Program-made: the position numbers and the translations under genes
The notes under the pieces: model-generated
The model's input: the letters and a program-made list of their open reading frames with translations, nothing else
Told to the model about the DNA's origin: nothing
Databases searched by the model: none
Assembly: GCA_001931905.2 (NCBI GenBank)
Contig: MSJI02000923.1
Span: 25,584 to 89,583, forward strand
Direction: 5' to 3'
DNA: 64,000 nt
Source: Cladosporium sp. IMV 00045
Lineage: Eukaryota; Ascomycota; Dothideomycetes; Cladosporiales; Cladosporiaceae
Shown: positions 9,093 to 21,219 of the stretch, one piece after another
Layout: every line of letters starts with the position of its first letter
How positions within the stretch are numbered: position 1 is the stretch's first letter

Positions 9093-10723
9093 TTACCATG
9101 CGTATTTGTTCGTTCTCTCCCAATAAGGATCTTCAGGTAGCGATGGTCTATCCCAAACATCCCATGTAGGTGGCTGTGCCTTCTTGATCGTGCTGCCACT
9201 ATCCACCACTGCCTTGCTCTCCTCAGCCATGCCAAATAACTCATTGATCTTGATGGTAGTCAGTGCACCCAATCACAAGGACAATACGGTTAACTCACAT
9301 GTACATCTTGATCATCATCTTCTTCCCCACCCACCCGCCTATCCCTCAAAGCCCTCTCCTCCCCTTCCTCCCTCGCACACCTACTGCACATACACCTCTC
9401 AATCCAAAACTTCAACTTACCCCTCCTCCCCTCCAACCCCTCCTCCCTCGCATACGAATCATACTCGACAAAAAGCTGCTCCCCCTTCGCCACATCCCTC
9501 TCAACCCTCACTTCCATCGTGCGATGATCCCGCTTCGATTTCCACTTACAGTTCGGCTCGCAGCTGTGATTGAACAGGCTGAAAATCGGACTCAGAGCCA
9601 TAGCGATCGGGCTCGACCAGCTGTTGTTGCTCAGACGGCGGCGCAGCGCGAACAGCACCCAGGTGTCGTAGGCGTGGTTGGCGAAGATGTCGATGCCGAA
9701 TCGCTGCAGGGCGTCGTTGGGGATGCGGATGTGGTCGTCCAGGTCGAATATTCGGGGCGTTTGCCGGTGGTAAGCTGGCGTGAGGCGCGCGATGGAGGGC
9801 AGGTCGAGGGGTGAGGGGAGGTTTTGTTGGATGCTGCATAGGAGGGTGCGGCAGAGCAGCAGGATGTTCGAGGCGGATTTGCCGGTCAGATCGCGAATCC
9901 AGCGGAGGCTCAGGCTGGCGTCTTCGCCGGGTAGGTTTGGGTGGTCACGTTGGAGGCATCCTTCGCCCCCGTGTAAGTTGGCTTTGGAGTTGTCGACTCC
10001 GGGTCCGTTGCAGCCGAACAGGTCCGTGACGTCGACTAAGATCTTGGTATCTTTCTCGATATCGCATGTGGCGAAAACGCCCAGAGAAGCCATATCGCTC
10101 TCGACATCGTCGCCTGGCTGGAGAACGCATCGCTTGACTTCGATGTACGCCTCGCCGGAAGGAGTCTTTGCCTCATTCCTCCTGATGTCCTCATTGATCT
10201 CCTCCACAACCTCCACGCTGCGTCCTCGATGTCTCTCGTCCAACCAGGGGTACGGCTGGGGAATAAACCCACCCGCAACCGAAGGATGTACAGGTCGCGT
10301 ACAACAGTCCAGAACCTCCCTAGCATCCGCCTCCAGGTTGGAAATGAGGCTCATCAAGGTCGAGAAATGCCGCAGCTGATTGCCCATGCCACCCTCTTCA
10401 TCGCGCATCAAAAAGCCTCCACGACGCCCCAACCTCCACGGCTCGCCGTGCCGAGACAGAATGATTTTTTCCACGGTGTCGCAGAGCTTCATCGCTTTGA
10501 TGGCATCGCCTGCTGCCAGCTCGGGATATCCCAAAAGAGCCAGGATTTTGGCTCGGATGATCCATTGGGAGGCATCGTAGGGGTGGCGGAGCAGTGTTTT
10601 GGTTTGCTCTTGTAATCTGTAGAGGATGGTGTCTGCGGGAAAGGACGGTTTCCACTCCTCTGGTACCGTGAAAATGTCGGTCCTGGTGGGTCGTAGATCG
10701 GATGCGCGGATTTCTCGGTCCAT
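9093..10723 (-). CDS. SET-domain protein with N-terminal TPR-like helices
   Basis: Exon 1 runs 10723-9299 (475 codons). I infer a terminal exon, 9248-9093, after a 50-nt intron (9298-9249, donor GTGAGT, acceptor TCAAG). It adds 51 residues with good coding character (INELFGMAEESK to the end WERTNKYAW) and replaces a two-residue tail, for 526 aa in total. Residues 30-85 form TPR-like helices (ASQWIIRAKILALLGYPELA). The SET domain is interrupted, with its C-terminal half at about residues 375-440: SLFNHSCEPNCKW (the NHSCxPN catalytic motif), GEQLFVEYDSY, and a post-SET cysteine cluster CMCSRC. These residues support S-adenosylmethionine-dependent protein lysine methylation. The substrate could be histone or ribosomal or another protein and is not predictable. 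A second, unrelated SET gene lies at 17.1-18.1 kb. Confidence 0.85.
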
Positions 10724-12245
10724 GGTTGTTGTGGGCTGTTGTGGTTTGGAGGTTGACCTTCAGCTGTCGCATCAACGTAAACAGAAGAAGGCGTCTCTCG
10801 TGGCGCAGCTCTCTTGAGACTGGTGCTCTGAGGTTGAGGGGGGATATCTGTTGACGAGTGTACGGTATATGTATGGAACCGGTGCAGAATAGGAAGCAAA
10901 TAAACAACGAAGTAAAAGGATCCCACCAGCACGTGAAAGTTTGCTCTCGTCTGTGAACATTGTCAACGCGTGTATCACAAGTGATAGGTGCAGCGCGCAT
11001 CTTGAATCCTTTGCTGGCTTCCATCTGATCTACAAAGAACATGGATCTCCAGCAAAACCGCGCAAGAGAGACAGCAGACCAGCAAATTAAAGAAAGACAC
11101 AACCACCTAGAGCATGTACTGTGAGTCTCTTTGAACCACTGCTACCTACACATCGTCCCTGTTCCCCGATCACAAGGCGCTCAAGCAATCCCTGAACCAA
11201 CAGAGCATTATACACCCCCTTTGCTTTTCAACAACCGTGAGACCCCCGACATTAGACAGCCTCTCCCATCGAAGAATAACAGCTGAAGTGAGCAAAACAA
11301 ACAAACAACTAACTTGAAATCGCACCTTTGTAGAGTGAACCAACCAGTGCAAAGAGCGCGAATTGCAACAAGCCGAATGGGAATCGCTCGAACCTTGACA
11401 GAAAAGTAAAGAATCAGAGAAGATAGATAGAAAAATGACGAAAAGAAGTACAAAAACAAGCATCATTATTCCACAGCCATCGAGTCCTCGTGACCCCCCA
11501 TCGTGTATCTTAACCCGCAACCTTTTTTGGAGGAAAAGAAGGCGCGTGTCATCTCCCCAGCCTTCAGGCTTCGCGAGCGCCGTGTGCTCGCACAGTTCAA
11601 GGTCGAGCGCGCGTTCGAGCGGTAGGTATTTCTGAGCGTGCAATCGAAGGAAAGACTGTTTCCCGGATTTTTTAACCCAACCTGTGACCGGCAGAAACCA
11701 TTGATCAGAATGATATTCGCAAGAGAGAATGTGTGATCTGATGTGAAGTGCAATGGTGGTGGTGGGTGGGCATCTCGCGGTCGAAAAAGAAAAATGAGCG
11801 TGCCGCAGAAAAGCCATAGCAGAGCACGCTGATCCTCAAAACAAGTGAGGACAGCGTGTACAGCGGACCGAGCAAAGATAACAAATAGATAAGAAAATCA
11901 GAAATGGTTTTGTTCCAAGACGTCAATACCCTAAATCTGTTGTGGTGGGGGAGTATCTTCCGTCTTTCTCTCGCCCTCGCTCTCGAGGGTCTTTGCTGCT
12001 CGGCTTTTTCTATCCTTTCCTGGCGTCGCTCTAGTCCGCGACATGCAGAAAATAATGAAGAAGAAATATATAAGGAAAAAAAGAAGAGAAAGTCTCTTTC
12101 AAACTAAACACATAGAAGAAACGCCTAAGCTTGGCGCAAATGGAACAGGTATAAAAGAACACAAAACAGACAAGAAAAGGCTTTGTCCGCGGGGAAATGA
12201 AGTACGAGAGCAGAATGTGAAGTGATGGAGGGGAATCGAAAGTGC
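10724..12245. other. Intergenic, no gene supported
   Basis: This 1.5-kb stretch lies between the 5' end of the SET gene and the 3' end of the G-alpha gene, both on the minus strand. Open frames here lack protein-like composition. It likely holds the SET promoter and a long G-alpha 3' UTR, with A/G-rich low-complexity sequence around 12040-12120. Confidence 0.5.
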
Positions 12246-13550
12246 TCACAGCATCAGTTGGTGCAGATTCCTCTGCACGATCATGTCCTGCACGCTCTTC
12301 ATCGTCTTGTCGAGCAGGTTGGTGTCGGTGGCGTTGGTAAAGTGCACGTAAGCTTCCTTGGCCGGGTCGCGCACGAGGTTCTTGAATTTGCGCGCGAAGA
12401 ATTCTTGGCCGGCCTCGATGTCCTTGTCGCCGCCGGCGTAGTCGGGGAAGTGGTCGCGGATGGGCGACTTTCCGCTCATGACCTTTTCGCGGAAGAGATC
12501 GATCTTGTTGAGGAAGAGGATGAGGGCGGACTTCTCGAAGTACTTGCTGTTCGCGATGCTCTCGAAGAGCATAAGGGCTTCTTGCATTTGGTTCTGAAAT
12601 GAGTCAGCATTTTTGGTCGCGACTTGCAATGCTTGGATCCGCCGAGACAACTTACGCCATTGCGGTCTTCCACCAGCACGTGGTCGTAGCCGCTGATTGC
12701 GACCAAGAAGAGAACGACCTGGACGTTGTCGAAAACGTGGATCCACTTCTTACGTTCCGACCTCTGTCCACCGACATCGAACATGCGGTACGTCAGGTTA
12801 CCAGTGTCAAAGATAGTTTCGCTGATACCAGTCGTTCGTAACCGTGCACGAAGGATATCCTGGTCTGTGGGTGTGAAGTCTTTGGCGAAGAGGCGGTCGA
12901 GGTCGGAGAAGTAACTGAAGAATGTGTTAGCTCAATGGCAAATCGAGGACGGAATTTGTCCAGACTCACTATTGAAGGTTGTCGTGAAGCGCGTATTCGT
13001 TGCCCTTGCGGATTGCAAGCTGAACTCCCTCGTCTCTCCAAAGGCTCTTGAAGGCGTTCATGCAGTCCAATGGCATGGAATCTTCTGTGCCAATCTCGGG
13101 GTCTGCAGCAATGATCTCTGCGAAGCGCTTCAAGGAATGTCAGTGTGATTTTTCTTGTATCCTAGAGAGGCACAGCGTCTTACAATGTTGGTTTCGTGGG
13201 CAAAGTCAACTTCCTGCTCTTCCATGGCACCGAAAATGACCTGGAAAGCGTGGAGCAGGTTGTTGAAGATGGTGACCTTCCATTGCTTGCGCTCTGATGA
13301 TGAAAAGCCCTTGGTGTGTAGGAGGCGCATTTGCTTGAGGACAGTCGACTTGCCCGACTCTCCGGCTCCTGTTATGCTGCTGTTAGCGTGCCATTGGACA
13401 TTTTTGCACCTGAATGCGGAGCGCCTTACCGAGCAAGAGCATCTTCACTTCCTTGGCCATCTTCTTCTGGTCTTCTCTCAGCTGCTTCTCGATTTCCTTG
13501 TTCTTTTGCGCATCGGCATCGTCCCCTTCTTTGTTGCCTCCGAAACACAT
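12246..13550 (-). CDS. Heterotrimeric G-protein alpha subunit, fungal group II (GNA-2/GanA type)
   Basis: Five exons: 13430-13550, 13184-13368, 12970-13127, 12656-12914 and 12246-12593. Introns have donors GTAAGG, GTAAGA, GTGAGT and GTAAGT, and all phases agree, giving 356 residues, the standard length. Key elements are the P-loop GAGESGKST (residues 41-49), the switch I segment ARLRTTGI with the catalytic Arg, switch [10 protein letters not shown] with the catalytic Gln, the guanine-specificity motif FLNKID, and TNATDT in place of the commoner TCATDT. The N-terminus MCFGG has no Gly at position 2, so N-myristoylation is not expected; Cys2 could be palmitoylated. This start and the C-terminus NLHQLML are typical of fungal group II rather than group I or III. 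It should transduce GPCR signals with Gbeta-gamma at the plasma membrane. An in-frame Met lies 3 codons upstream (13559). Confidence 0.95.
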
Positions 13551-16500
13551 GATGTCCATGCACCGACTGGTCGGGTCCAATGGAAAGAGTGAGTGTGGTG
13601 TTGGTGGTGTAGATAATGACCGGCGAACCGGCTATGTTGGTGCTGGCGGGTGTTGTCGGAGGATGGGCGAGAGCGGGAGGTGGACAGCAGAGCTGTGGTG
13701 TAGAGCCCAGCTAGAAGGGTGCGGCGGACGGGAAGAGGCGCGCTGGAGGGCAAGGAGCGACCCTGGGTGAGTGAGAGCAACGCGCGGTGGAGCAATCTGC
13801 GGTGCGACAGCGGAGGAGGTCGTCGAAGGAGGACGCTCGCGGTTTGTGGCCGGGTCGTGGGAGCAGAGCAGTCTCACAAGGCAGGGAGCTCGGTGGCACA
13901 GGAGTGATGAGCGGGTGATACCTTGGCCTCGGCGGTGCTCAGGCGAGGGAGTTGTGTTGCAGGAGGAGAAGGAGGAGGAGGGCGGAGGGAGGAGGACAGG
14001 GTGAACGGGAGGGGGTTGAGAGGGAGGTGAGGTCGAACGAGGACCTGTCAGGTGGAGGAACTTCGCTCTTTGCTCTTTGCCGACGGCGATACCTTCCAGA
14101 GCAGAGCAGAAGGGTTCAGTATCGGGCTAAAGGTGAGAGGTGAGAGCTACAGGCGGATGCGGCTACGCGGACTGGCGCCCTAGTCGATTAGCCCCCGCAA
14201 GCGTGGTGAAGGTCAATGGGAGCAAATAATGGGCCGGGCGAGTTGGCCAGCAGCCTGAGACACGCAGCCGGCGCTGGAGCCACTTTAGATGCTTCCAGAA
14301 CGGGGTGCGCGGAGGGCGAGATACCTGTATGATTGTGGTGATTGGGAATGGTGATTATATATGCAGTTGCGGTGTTCTTTGCCAGTCAGGTTATGCTTAT
14401 TCTTGTTTGCGAGGCAGTTATTGTGAGCTACAATTCACTTCACTTCACTTCACTTACCACACACCAGCCCTCACTGCCCGCACAACATCGACAGGGCGGG
14501 ATTAGGTAATCGACAGCGGTGACGGTAGAAAGTGGTGGGAAACACCTCCCTCCTGGCAGCAGAGCAGAGGAGAGGAGAGGGCAGCCTTGTCCTCGGTTTA
14601 CTTTTAGATTTAGATCAACAGCCTCGCGGGCGCGGCGCGGAAGGCGGCGAGCAGCTCGAGCGTCGACTAGGTGAAGTTTGCTGAGCTTGTGCACGCCTGT
14701 CTTCCGCCCTTCTGCCATCCTCCACCCACTCCGCCTATCCACCACAGCCCTTCCCGGCACTGACAGGCGAATGTCAGTACCGCATACGTCTGATGATGGC
14801 ATTTGACTAATTTTCCTCTTCCCGCGGCCTTCCAATAGCCCATGTCACTTACTCAGTATCGCCAGACCACTTACTCATGAGACGCGTCTCCTCCCCTTCC
14901 TATGCCACGTTCTCTCCGGCTCTCAGGGGGTTCAGCACTCAGCAGGGAGGAGCCCAGCCACCGGACTGCGGAATCTGCAATGCACGAGCGGTCACATCTG
15001 CAGCGATCTCATGCGACCGTCGAGCAGCGGCACGTGGCACGAAACACCGCGGAACGACCACGGCGTTGCCATGCCTCGACCTCGATCGTCTCGTATTGCG
15101 AGATACACAGCACTAGGCAAGTTACAGTATGCTCTGTGGACTTTAGGGGCGGCATGTAATAAGACGCTCACCCTATCACTTCAACCAGCTCGCAGCCGCT
15201 GGTAGAATTATACAACCTGCAGCTATAATATATCTGCGGCGGCCAATGGCCCAATTGAGCCAATCGCCCTAGTCTGATCCAGGAGCGATTACCCTACGGC
15301 ACTCGCGTACCTTACATGCAATCAAGCCTTCGCTTTATTAGCCGTCAATTTCGACTGTGAACAATATGTTGCAACTTTGAGACCATCAGCAGCACCTGCA
15401 GAGCGGTAACTCACGGGCGATGCCGTCCCTTTTTTTCTCCCACATACGCATCACATAATCACCTTGAAATCTGTAACACACGGAAACATGGTCTCACGTG
15501 CGTATAGGGGTAGAGAGTTCCACGCTCCGGAAGCTAAAAACTCACCCCGTCAGACCACGCGAGCGACGGCCGCCAATAGGGCATTCCAAGCTGACTCGCA
15601 TCCCTCAAGAACTCGTGGCGTGACAGCGATTACGAGTCGGCAAGCTCTTCATCGTCCACATTCAACACAAGCTGGATTTTCCTTCACCACTGTTGACCCG
15701 GTCAAATGGCGCATCTGGGCTTGATTCACGCGACTCTTCCACAAGCGCCTCTTCCGATCCTACAATTCCAAAAAGGCGCCACTGACCACTGCAATGTTTG
15801 CTTGCTTGCTTATCCCTGCAGCCACGTGCAGCATAGTCTGTGACAGGGCTCATGCGCTGGAGCAAGATTCATGCACCCCGTAGCAAAGGGCTTTGCAAGC
15901 CCTCCCAATCGACCGCTCATCCACCAATCTCGCCATGCCCCCCTTACAGGCGATCTCACCTTCGCGACTCGCGGCTGCTGCAGCTCGCCCAAAACAGGTC
16001 TTCCTGCACAACAGATCCTTTTTCTTCCCCCAACGCCCTCGCGTCATGGGCAACAACTGTTCGACGATCTAGCATGAAAATTTCCATTCCTGCGGCGGTA
16101 ATGCGGTGTCTCAAGAAGATCAGTGTAGTTTTGTTTGTAGTCTGCAGTCCAAACCAACGCGCAAGCGTTCCGGATCTCTTCACAATCCTCTCCTCTCCCT
16201 AACGTGGAGCCCAACGGTTCGCAGGAGAAGTGAAGAAACGGGATGATTTCAAGATTTTACCCGCGCAGTAACTTACCGGCTCCACTGCTCGAAAGTGTGC
16301 AAACTTGCACCGCTCGGCAGAGTTCATGACTGCGACTGCCATATAATCTGATCGTTTCAAGATGCGGCTTCGGCAGGCCCAGCAAGCAAACAGCAGCAAC
16401 AGCGATAATATTTTTCCATTGCGCCGGGGGCCCGCCATGCAATAATACTGGGAAGGATCACACTAAATATAAATTCATCAATCTTTCCCTTTCATTTCCC

Positions 16501-17099
16501 TCCCGACGGACCGCGAGGATCAAACACATGGCAAGACGGTGATGATTCAATGAGTCCCCACGAGCACGAGCAGACAAGCTCCTTTCTCCCATTCCCCATC
16601 TGCGCCTTGTGCAACTGGATAATTTCACCCTTTTCTCTGTGCCTTGTTCCGAGCCATCCTCGTCTCGCGGGAGCTTTGGAACGGAGTCGTGGGCCGTGTC
16701 AGGTAGGGCCTGTCAAGAAAATCGTCGATCGTTCTTGTCTGCCCTCCTTCGCCTTGTTCAGCCTTGTAGCCTTTTTGGCGGGACGAGGTGGTGAGTGGCT
16801 GTCGTGGCCGGCCGGTGGGCTTCGCTTTACTGGACTCGTCGGGTGATTGACGATGGAGGCGTGAGGCTTGATTGCTTTTTCGGTATACGTCTTGACTTCA
16901 TGTCATGCTTGATGCCTGCTTTTTCGATGTGTACAAGCAGATTCATCTCTCGTAGTTCACTTTGTACACGGAATCTGAACGTAGAAAAAGGCAAAATCAG
17001 GCCCGGCATCTGCGTGTGACCTATCACTCAATAAGAAAAGCACGATTCATTCATCAATCATCATAAAACATCCAAACCATCCCGAAAGCGAAACCACAC
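13551..17099. other. Long gene-free region upstream of G-alpha
   Basis: About 3.5 kb without a supportable gene, the largest such interval here. It contains the G-alpha leader and promoter (purine-rich around 13950-14010), four tandem TTCAC units at 14434-14454, and the 3' region of the SET gene ending at 17100. Open frames on both strands are short and lack protein-like composition. Confidence 0.45.
14434..14454 (+). repeat. Short TTCAC microsatellite
   Basis: Four tandem TTCAC pentamers in the region upstream of the G-alpha gene. No function is evident. Confidence 0.8.
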
Positions 17100-18065
17100 T
17101 TAAACACTCTCCCTCCACAACCACCTCTCAAACGCCACCTGATCCAACCCCTTCGGCTCATCATCAGCCTTACTCTTCCACTTCCTGTCAGCACCCCAGT
17201 TCTCAAACGCCTCCGGCCTCTCCTCCAAAGCCCTCATACTAACGACCTCAGGACTCTCCTCTCCCTCGCAAACCGTCCTCGCCTCCTTACACAAGCGAGC
17301 GAAAACCCTCGCCCTCGCCCCGTCCGAATGCATCGCCGCGATCTGGAAAGCGTCGTACCACAGGCGCGGCAAGCGAAGGTCGACGATCCCCTCTTCGCGA
17401 TACAAAGCGAGTAGAGTCTTGCAATCCGCCAGCGCGCGGTCGGGCAAGTGGCGCACGCGCTTGGGGTCACCAATGGCACCGTCGAGTTTCTGCGCGGCGC
17501 GCAGGCGCGCGTCGCTCGCTTCCTGCTCCGGCGCGGGCAGCGTGCACGCCTCGCACTGGCAGTCGAAGCCGAAGAACTCTTTCAGACTGCCCCGGCGCTC
17601 GTCGGATGGGCCGCCCGTGGAGTAGGAGAGGGTGAGCTCTTCGCCCTCTTTGACTTCGCGCACGGCGTGGACGACTTCCTCGCCGCGCGCCTCGTTCCAC
17701 GCGTGCTGGGCGTTGGGTTTGCAGGCGTGGTTGAGGCGGGCGACGAGGGGGAAGATGGCGCCAACGTGGCTGTTGGGGCCGAGTGGGTAGCCGTTGGACC
17801 GAACGATGTTGGTGAAGGGGTCGGAGCCGGGGTTGTTGTTGTGTAGGGAGAGGAAGGCGCGCTGGCCGTCTTTGGGGAGGCTCTTGACGATGGCTCCGAG
17901 GTCTTTCTCGAATGTCGCTGGGTTGCTTAGGGAGGCTGTTGTGAAGAGTGGCGGTTCGCTGAGGATGATCTCGCCGGGCCTGACGGTCTGTGTTGCTACG
18001 AGGCCTTTGCCTTTGCCCGGGATCGGTTGGATGGTGTACGGCGTTTCTGTTCCGATTGAGCTCAT
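17100..18065 (-). CDS. SET-domain protein, SMYD/SET5-like, small
   Basis: A single exon read from the Met at 18065 (321 aa); an in-frame Met at 18125 would add 20 polar residues. The SET domain fills the N-terminal half: GKGKGLVATQTVRPGEIILSE (GxG motif), RLNHACKPNAQHAW (NHxCxPN) and GEELTLSY, then the post-SET cysteines FGFDCQCEACTL. The C-terminal half is helical and may be TPR-like (LADCKTLLALYREEG, LWYDAFQIAAMHSDGARARV). No MYND finger is visible. It should be an S-adenosylmethionine-dependent lysine methyltransferase. The usual NHSC has Ala for Ser (NHAC), which is seen in active family members. The substrate is unknown. Together with the SET gene at 9.1-10.7 kb it flanks G-alpha, but the two proteins differ in architecture and are not a recent duplication. 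Confidence 0.85.
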   Translation of the reverse strand: MSSIGTETPYTIQPIPGKGKGLVATQTVRPGEIILSEPPLFTTASLSNPATFEKDLGAIVKSLPKDGQRAFLSLHNNNPGSDPFTNIVRSNGYPLGPNSHVGAIFPLVARLNHACKPNAQHAWNEARGEEVVHAVREVKEGEELTLSYSTGGPSDERRGSLKEFFGFDCQCEACTLPAPEQEASDARLRAAQKLDGAIGDPKRVRHLPDRALADCKTLLALYREEGIVDLRLPRLWYDAFQIAAMHSDGARARVFARLCKEARTVCEGEESPEVVSMRALEERPEAFENWGADRKWKSKADDEPKGLDQVAFERWLWRESV

Positions 18066-18738
18066 GTTGGGTGATTTTGAACTTTTTCGATTATTTTTTG
18101 ATTCAGATGGATTGCCTCGATTCACAAACGATCAAAGAATACAACCTCTTTGGCTATACCGCCTCACCAAAACTGTGGTAATAATTTTCTCGGGCACCTT
18201 TGCAGGGTTTACACTTTGGCCATTATGTATGTGGGTCCAACTCCGAGGAGATCACGATCCAAGACTGCGACGGATTCAGCGGTGCAACGCGACTCACAAA
18301 GACTGCTACACCTTCGCAGCATGCGGCAGACAATTTTTGCTGATGTTCCATATCAAATTCCGTGAATTTCGGGTCCATACCAATCTACCTTCAAGTGATG
18401 TTAGTGAATTGTAGCCGCATTTGGCGACCGAATTTGAGGAACGTTCCGCACGTCATCGTGGCTGTCGGTGGATTATTACATAACATGATTCTCGTAGCCA
18501 GCTGTAACTGATTCAAAAGTGCAGAAGGATCACTTGGCTGATGCTGCAGTCACCTCAACGCAACACTGAATGGCGGCAGATATGCAAAATTAGAAGATTG
18601 GTCGCCGGGCACCATGAATGCATCTGTATCGCCAGCATCAGATTTGCTGCACGGCTTATTTTGTCGAGGTATAGTATCGCTAGACAAGTCGCAATAGTCT
18701 TGACTTGCTTATGCAGCAGAGTACCTGCGTTCATGAGT
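18066..18738. other. Intergenic, promoter of the SET gene and 3' region of VPS23
   Basis: No gene is supportable in these 673 bp. The sequence is A/T-richer than the flanking coding DNA. Confidence 0.4.
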
Positions 18739-20536
18739 CTACCGGTCAACATCCAAGCCCAGACCGGTTGCGCATTTTCTGGCCAATACCATCTTCAAGA
18801 AACTCTCCCGTCCAAGACCTCTCATCTGTCTCACGAAATCACTACCACTGATTCTACCGCGGTCAACAGCCTTCTGGAACACATACATGGCTTCCCGACA
18901 AGCTGCTTCCTCTGCTGTCAGAGTCCACAGTTGCTGGGCTACCAGAGTCGGTGCGACAAGAACTTCATCTATAGGCGGCTGCTTTTTACTCTTTGCTTCC
19001 GAGATGGTATGGTTGCAATCTTGGATGCTGCGGTGCAAGATGCTCTCGTTTGTCGAGAGGGTAGCGTCAAGAGCTTCTAGTTGAGCAATTTCGGCCTCCA
19101 GGCGAGCGTGCGCTGCCCGCAGAGCATTCTGTTGCGCTTGGAGAGGCGCTATAGCGGACATATTCTGGTTGACTTTCTGCTGCGCTTGCTGTACCAGTGA
19201 CGTGGATATGGCCTGCAGGAGGTGCTCCTTTTCGGGATTTGGCGGAATTGGTGGCGCTGGCACTGAAGGGCCGGAGCTTGAAGGTAAGGCAACCTCGAAA
19301 GGATCTGATAGCAAGTCTGGCGGCGGCTGTTTCTTTGGCTGGGGAGGTGGCTGTTGTGTCTGCCGCGGTACATACTGCTGATGCTGAGGGTTGTATTGAG
19401 GGTTTGGCTGTGGTTGAATTTGAGAAGGGTGGTAGGCTTGCGGCTGCTGCTGGTACTGCACTTGCTGAGGTGGCGCAGGTCCCTGTTGATAACTTGGGTG
19501 CACCTGATTATGCGGCTGTGGTGGCAAAGGAGGCGGCTGCGAATATCTGTTCCCTGGAGGATTGACTTGCGCGTGAGGTGGTGACACTGGCGATACAGGA
19601 CTGACATCGTGAGCCAAGCGCTGCTGCTCCTGCTGCACGTGTTGAGGTAATGCTGGTAGAGGAGAATGTCGGGTAGTCTGCCCGTTTGGGTGAACGCCAG
19701 AGTAAACCGAAGGATGAGGCGGACGTGGTGAGCTATAGCCATCAGCATGAGGTGGATATTGTGAGATCTGCGGGTTTTGGCCCGGCAATGGAGGTAAGGG
19801 CGGTCCGTCTGTGGCGTAATTGCGCGATGGGCCTCTTGAAATACCCTCATCACCTGGTTTGGGAGGCCTTGGTGGAGGCGTATTTGCACTGGGCATCTCA
19901 ATTGGTGTATGACTTCCTGGATGCTGTTTCGGAGGGAGCTGCGGTGGTGCAGGACTCTCACCAGGCGTTTGCTGCGCTTGGTATTGCTGATGTGCCATAG
20001 GACGTTGCAATTGTTGCTGTTGAGCTCTGCTCACGAGTGGAGGCTCTCTCGCGAAAGCCTGTTGCAGGTAGCCCAGAAAGTCTGCGATGTTGGCTCTATC
20101 CCACATGCCGCTCCAGTCGCTCAGGTATGGATGATATACTCTTCCCTCCACACCCACATGCTGCCCAGGTCGCACCAACATGTCCCTTCCCGGCGTTACA
20201 TAAACGATAGGCGACTCTTGCGGGTATGACTGAGGAACCCATAACTTGATTGGAAAGCGGTACGTCGCCCCTCGGAAATCAACAGGCAGCGTCCCGGAGA
20301 CAGTGAGGAGCAAGGCTGAACTGCCATTCTCGTAGGTGTAGACTTCGGTCCGTGGACTCAAAGAAGGGAATGCTGACAATACGCGTGCGGCGTCGGAGTA
20401 GGTACGTTGTGGATCTTGGTATTCCTGCGCATGTGTGAGCGCCTTCTGTATTGTATATGTAGTTGGATCATGGAGTTCTGCGTACATGAAGCACGCTGTA
20501 TAGCCACGAGAGCACCTTGTCGGGTACTTGTGACAT
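18739..20536 (-). CDS. VPS23: ESCRT-I subunit Vps23/TSG101
   Basis: Exon 1 is the short 20536-20486, encoding MSQVPDKVLSWLYSVLH. The intron is 20485-20425 (donor GTACGC, acceptor GCGCAG), and exon 2 runs 20424-18739; the product is 578 residues. I chose this start because the tiny first exon supplies the missing first helix of the UEV fold. Residues 1-150 are the ubiquitin-binding UEV domain (YQDPQRTYSDAARVL, then YRFPIKLWVPQSYP, then GRVYHPYLSDW). Residues 155-440 are a Pro/Gln-rich linker of the kind that binds PTAP-like and Bro1 partners. Residues 450-510 form a coiled coil, and the end is the steadiness-box region (ACREAMYVFQKAVDRGRI) that assembles with Vps28 and Vps37. It acts at endosomes in sorting of ubiquitinated cargo to multivesicular bodies; in filamentous fungi it also takes part in alkaline-pH (Pal/Rim) signalling, by family knowledge. 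Confidence 0.94.
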
Positions 20537-21219
20537 ACTGCCGTATGGAAGAGGATGACCAAGCAAATGGCCAGGCTCTGTGCAGGCTGTTCGACAACCG
20601 GACCTTCAGTTGTAGTGTTGTGACATGGCGGACTCTAGACACGTGCTCACTCTTGATAGCGATAACCGATGCGATGAGGTGACGCCGAGAGCTTGGACGG
20701 CGACAGCGGGGCACTTGGTTAACGTCTCATGAAATCATAATCAATGCTTCCCCACAGCACCCTCTTTTCGCCTGTCCAACAACGACAGAACCACGGCATC
20801 ACCAAAATCGTGCATATATACATGCACATATGTGTTCAACAGTCTCGTATTCCTTGTGCAACTTGTTCTAAGTATCAGGGGATTACTCTGCTCACTTGAG
20901 ATTTTGAGTATGATTGTGAAACAATTTGAACTGGTAACAACCTTGCCACTTCATCTACGAATCTACTGACATTCAGGTACTATATCGGGATGAGCATAAC
21001 TCTTTCACCATTTTCGAGCAGATCCTGCGGTATGCGCAATGATGATTGTGATTTTCCGCCATGCTGTGTCCACTATACCTTCACCACGTTGCAGACCTGC
21101 AACAATGGCATTGAAGCCTCCCGAGGCTTTGTGCACACGAGGTCCATTCGTATAGTCATTGTTTGACCGCAAATCTCTTTGTCTCTAAATTCACCACAAT
21201 ATCTCACTGCCTTTAATGT
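20537..21219. promoter_or_regulatory. Divergent intergenic region, VPS23 / amidoligase
   Basis: The 683 bp between the two divergent starts hold both promoters. I see no specific regulatory motif. A GTAAGG at 21310, inside the first codons of the annotated amidoligase, could mark a 5' UTR intron if the true start is downstream. Confidence 0.4.

Noticed and set aside
11170..11817. 215-codon minus-strand open frame downstream of G-alpha
   Set aside because: It lacks protein-like organisation (scattered Cys/Ser/Phe, no conserved motif) and lies in the expected 3' UTR and promoter space.
12222..12602. Plus-strand open frame within the G-alpha gene
   Set aside because: It is exactly antisense to the last G-alpha exon, and its Val/Leu/Glu-rich translation is the usual shadow of a C-biased coding strand.
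17448..17846. Plus-strand open frame antisense to the SET gene at 17.1 kb
   Set aside because: Its composition mirrors the SET coding strand; the minus strand carries complete SET motifs.
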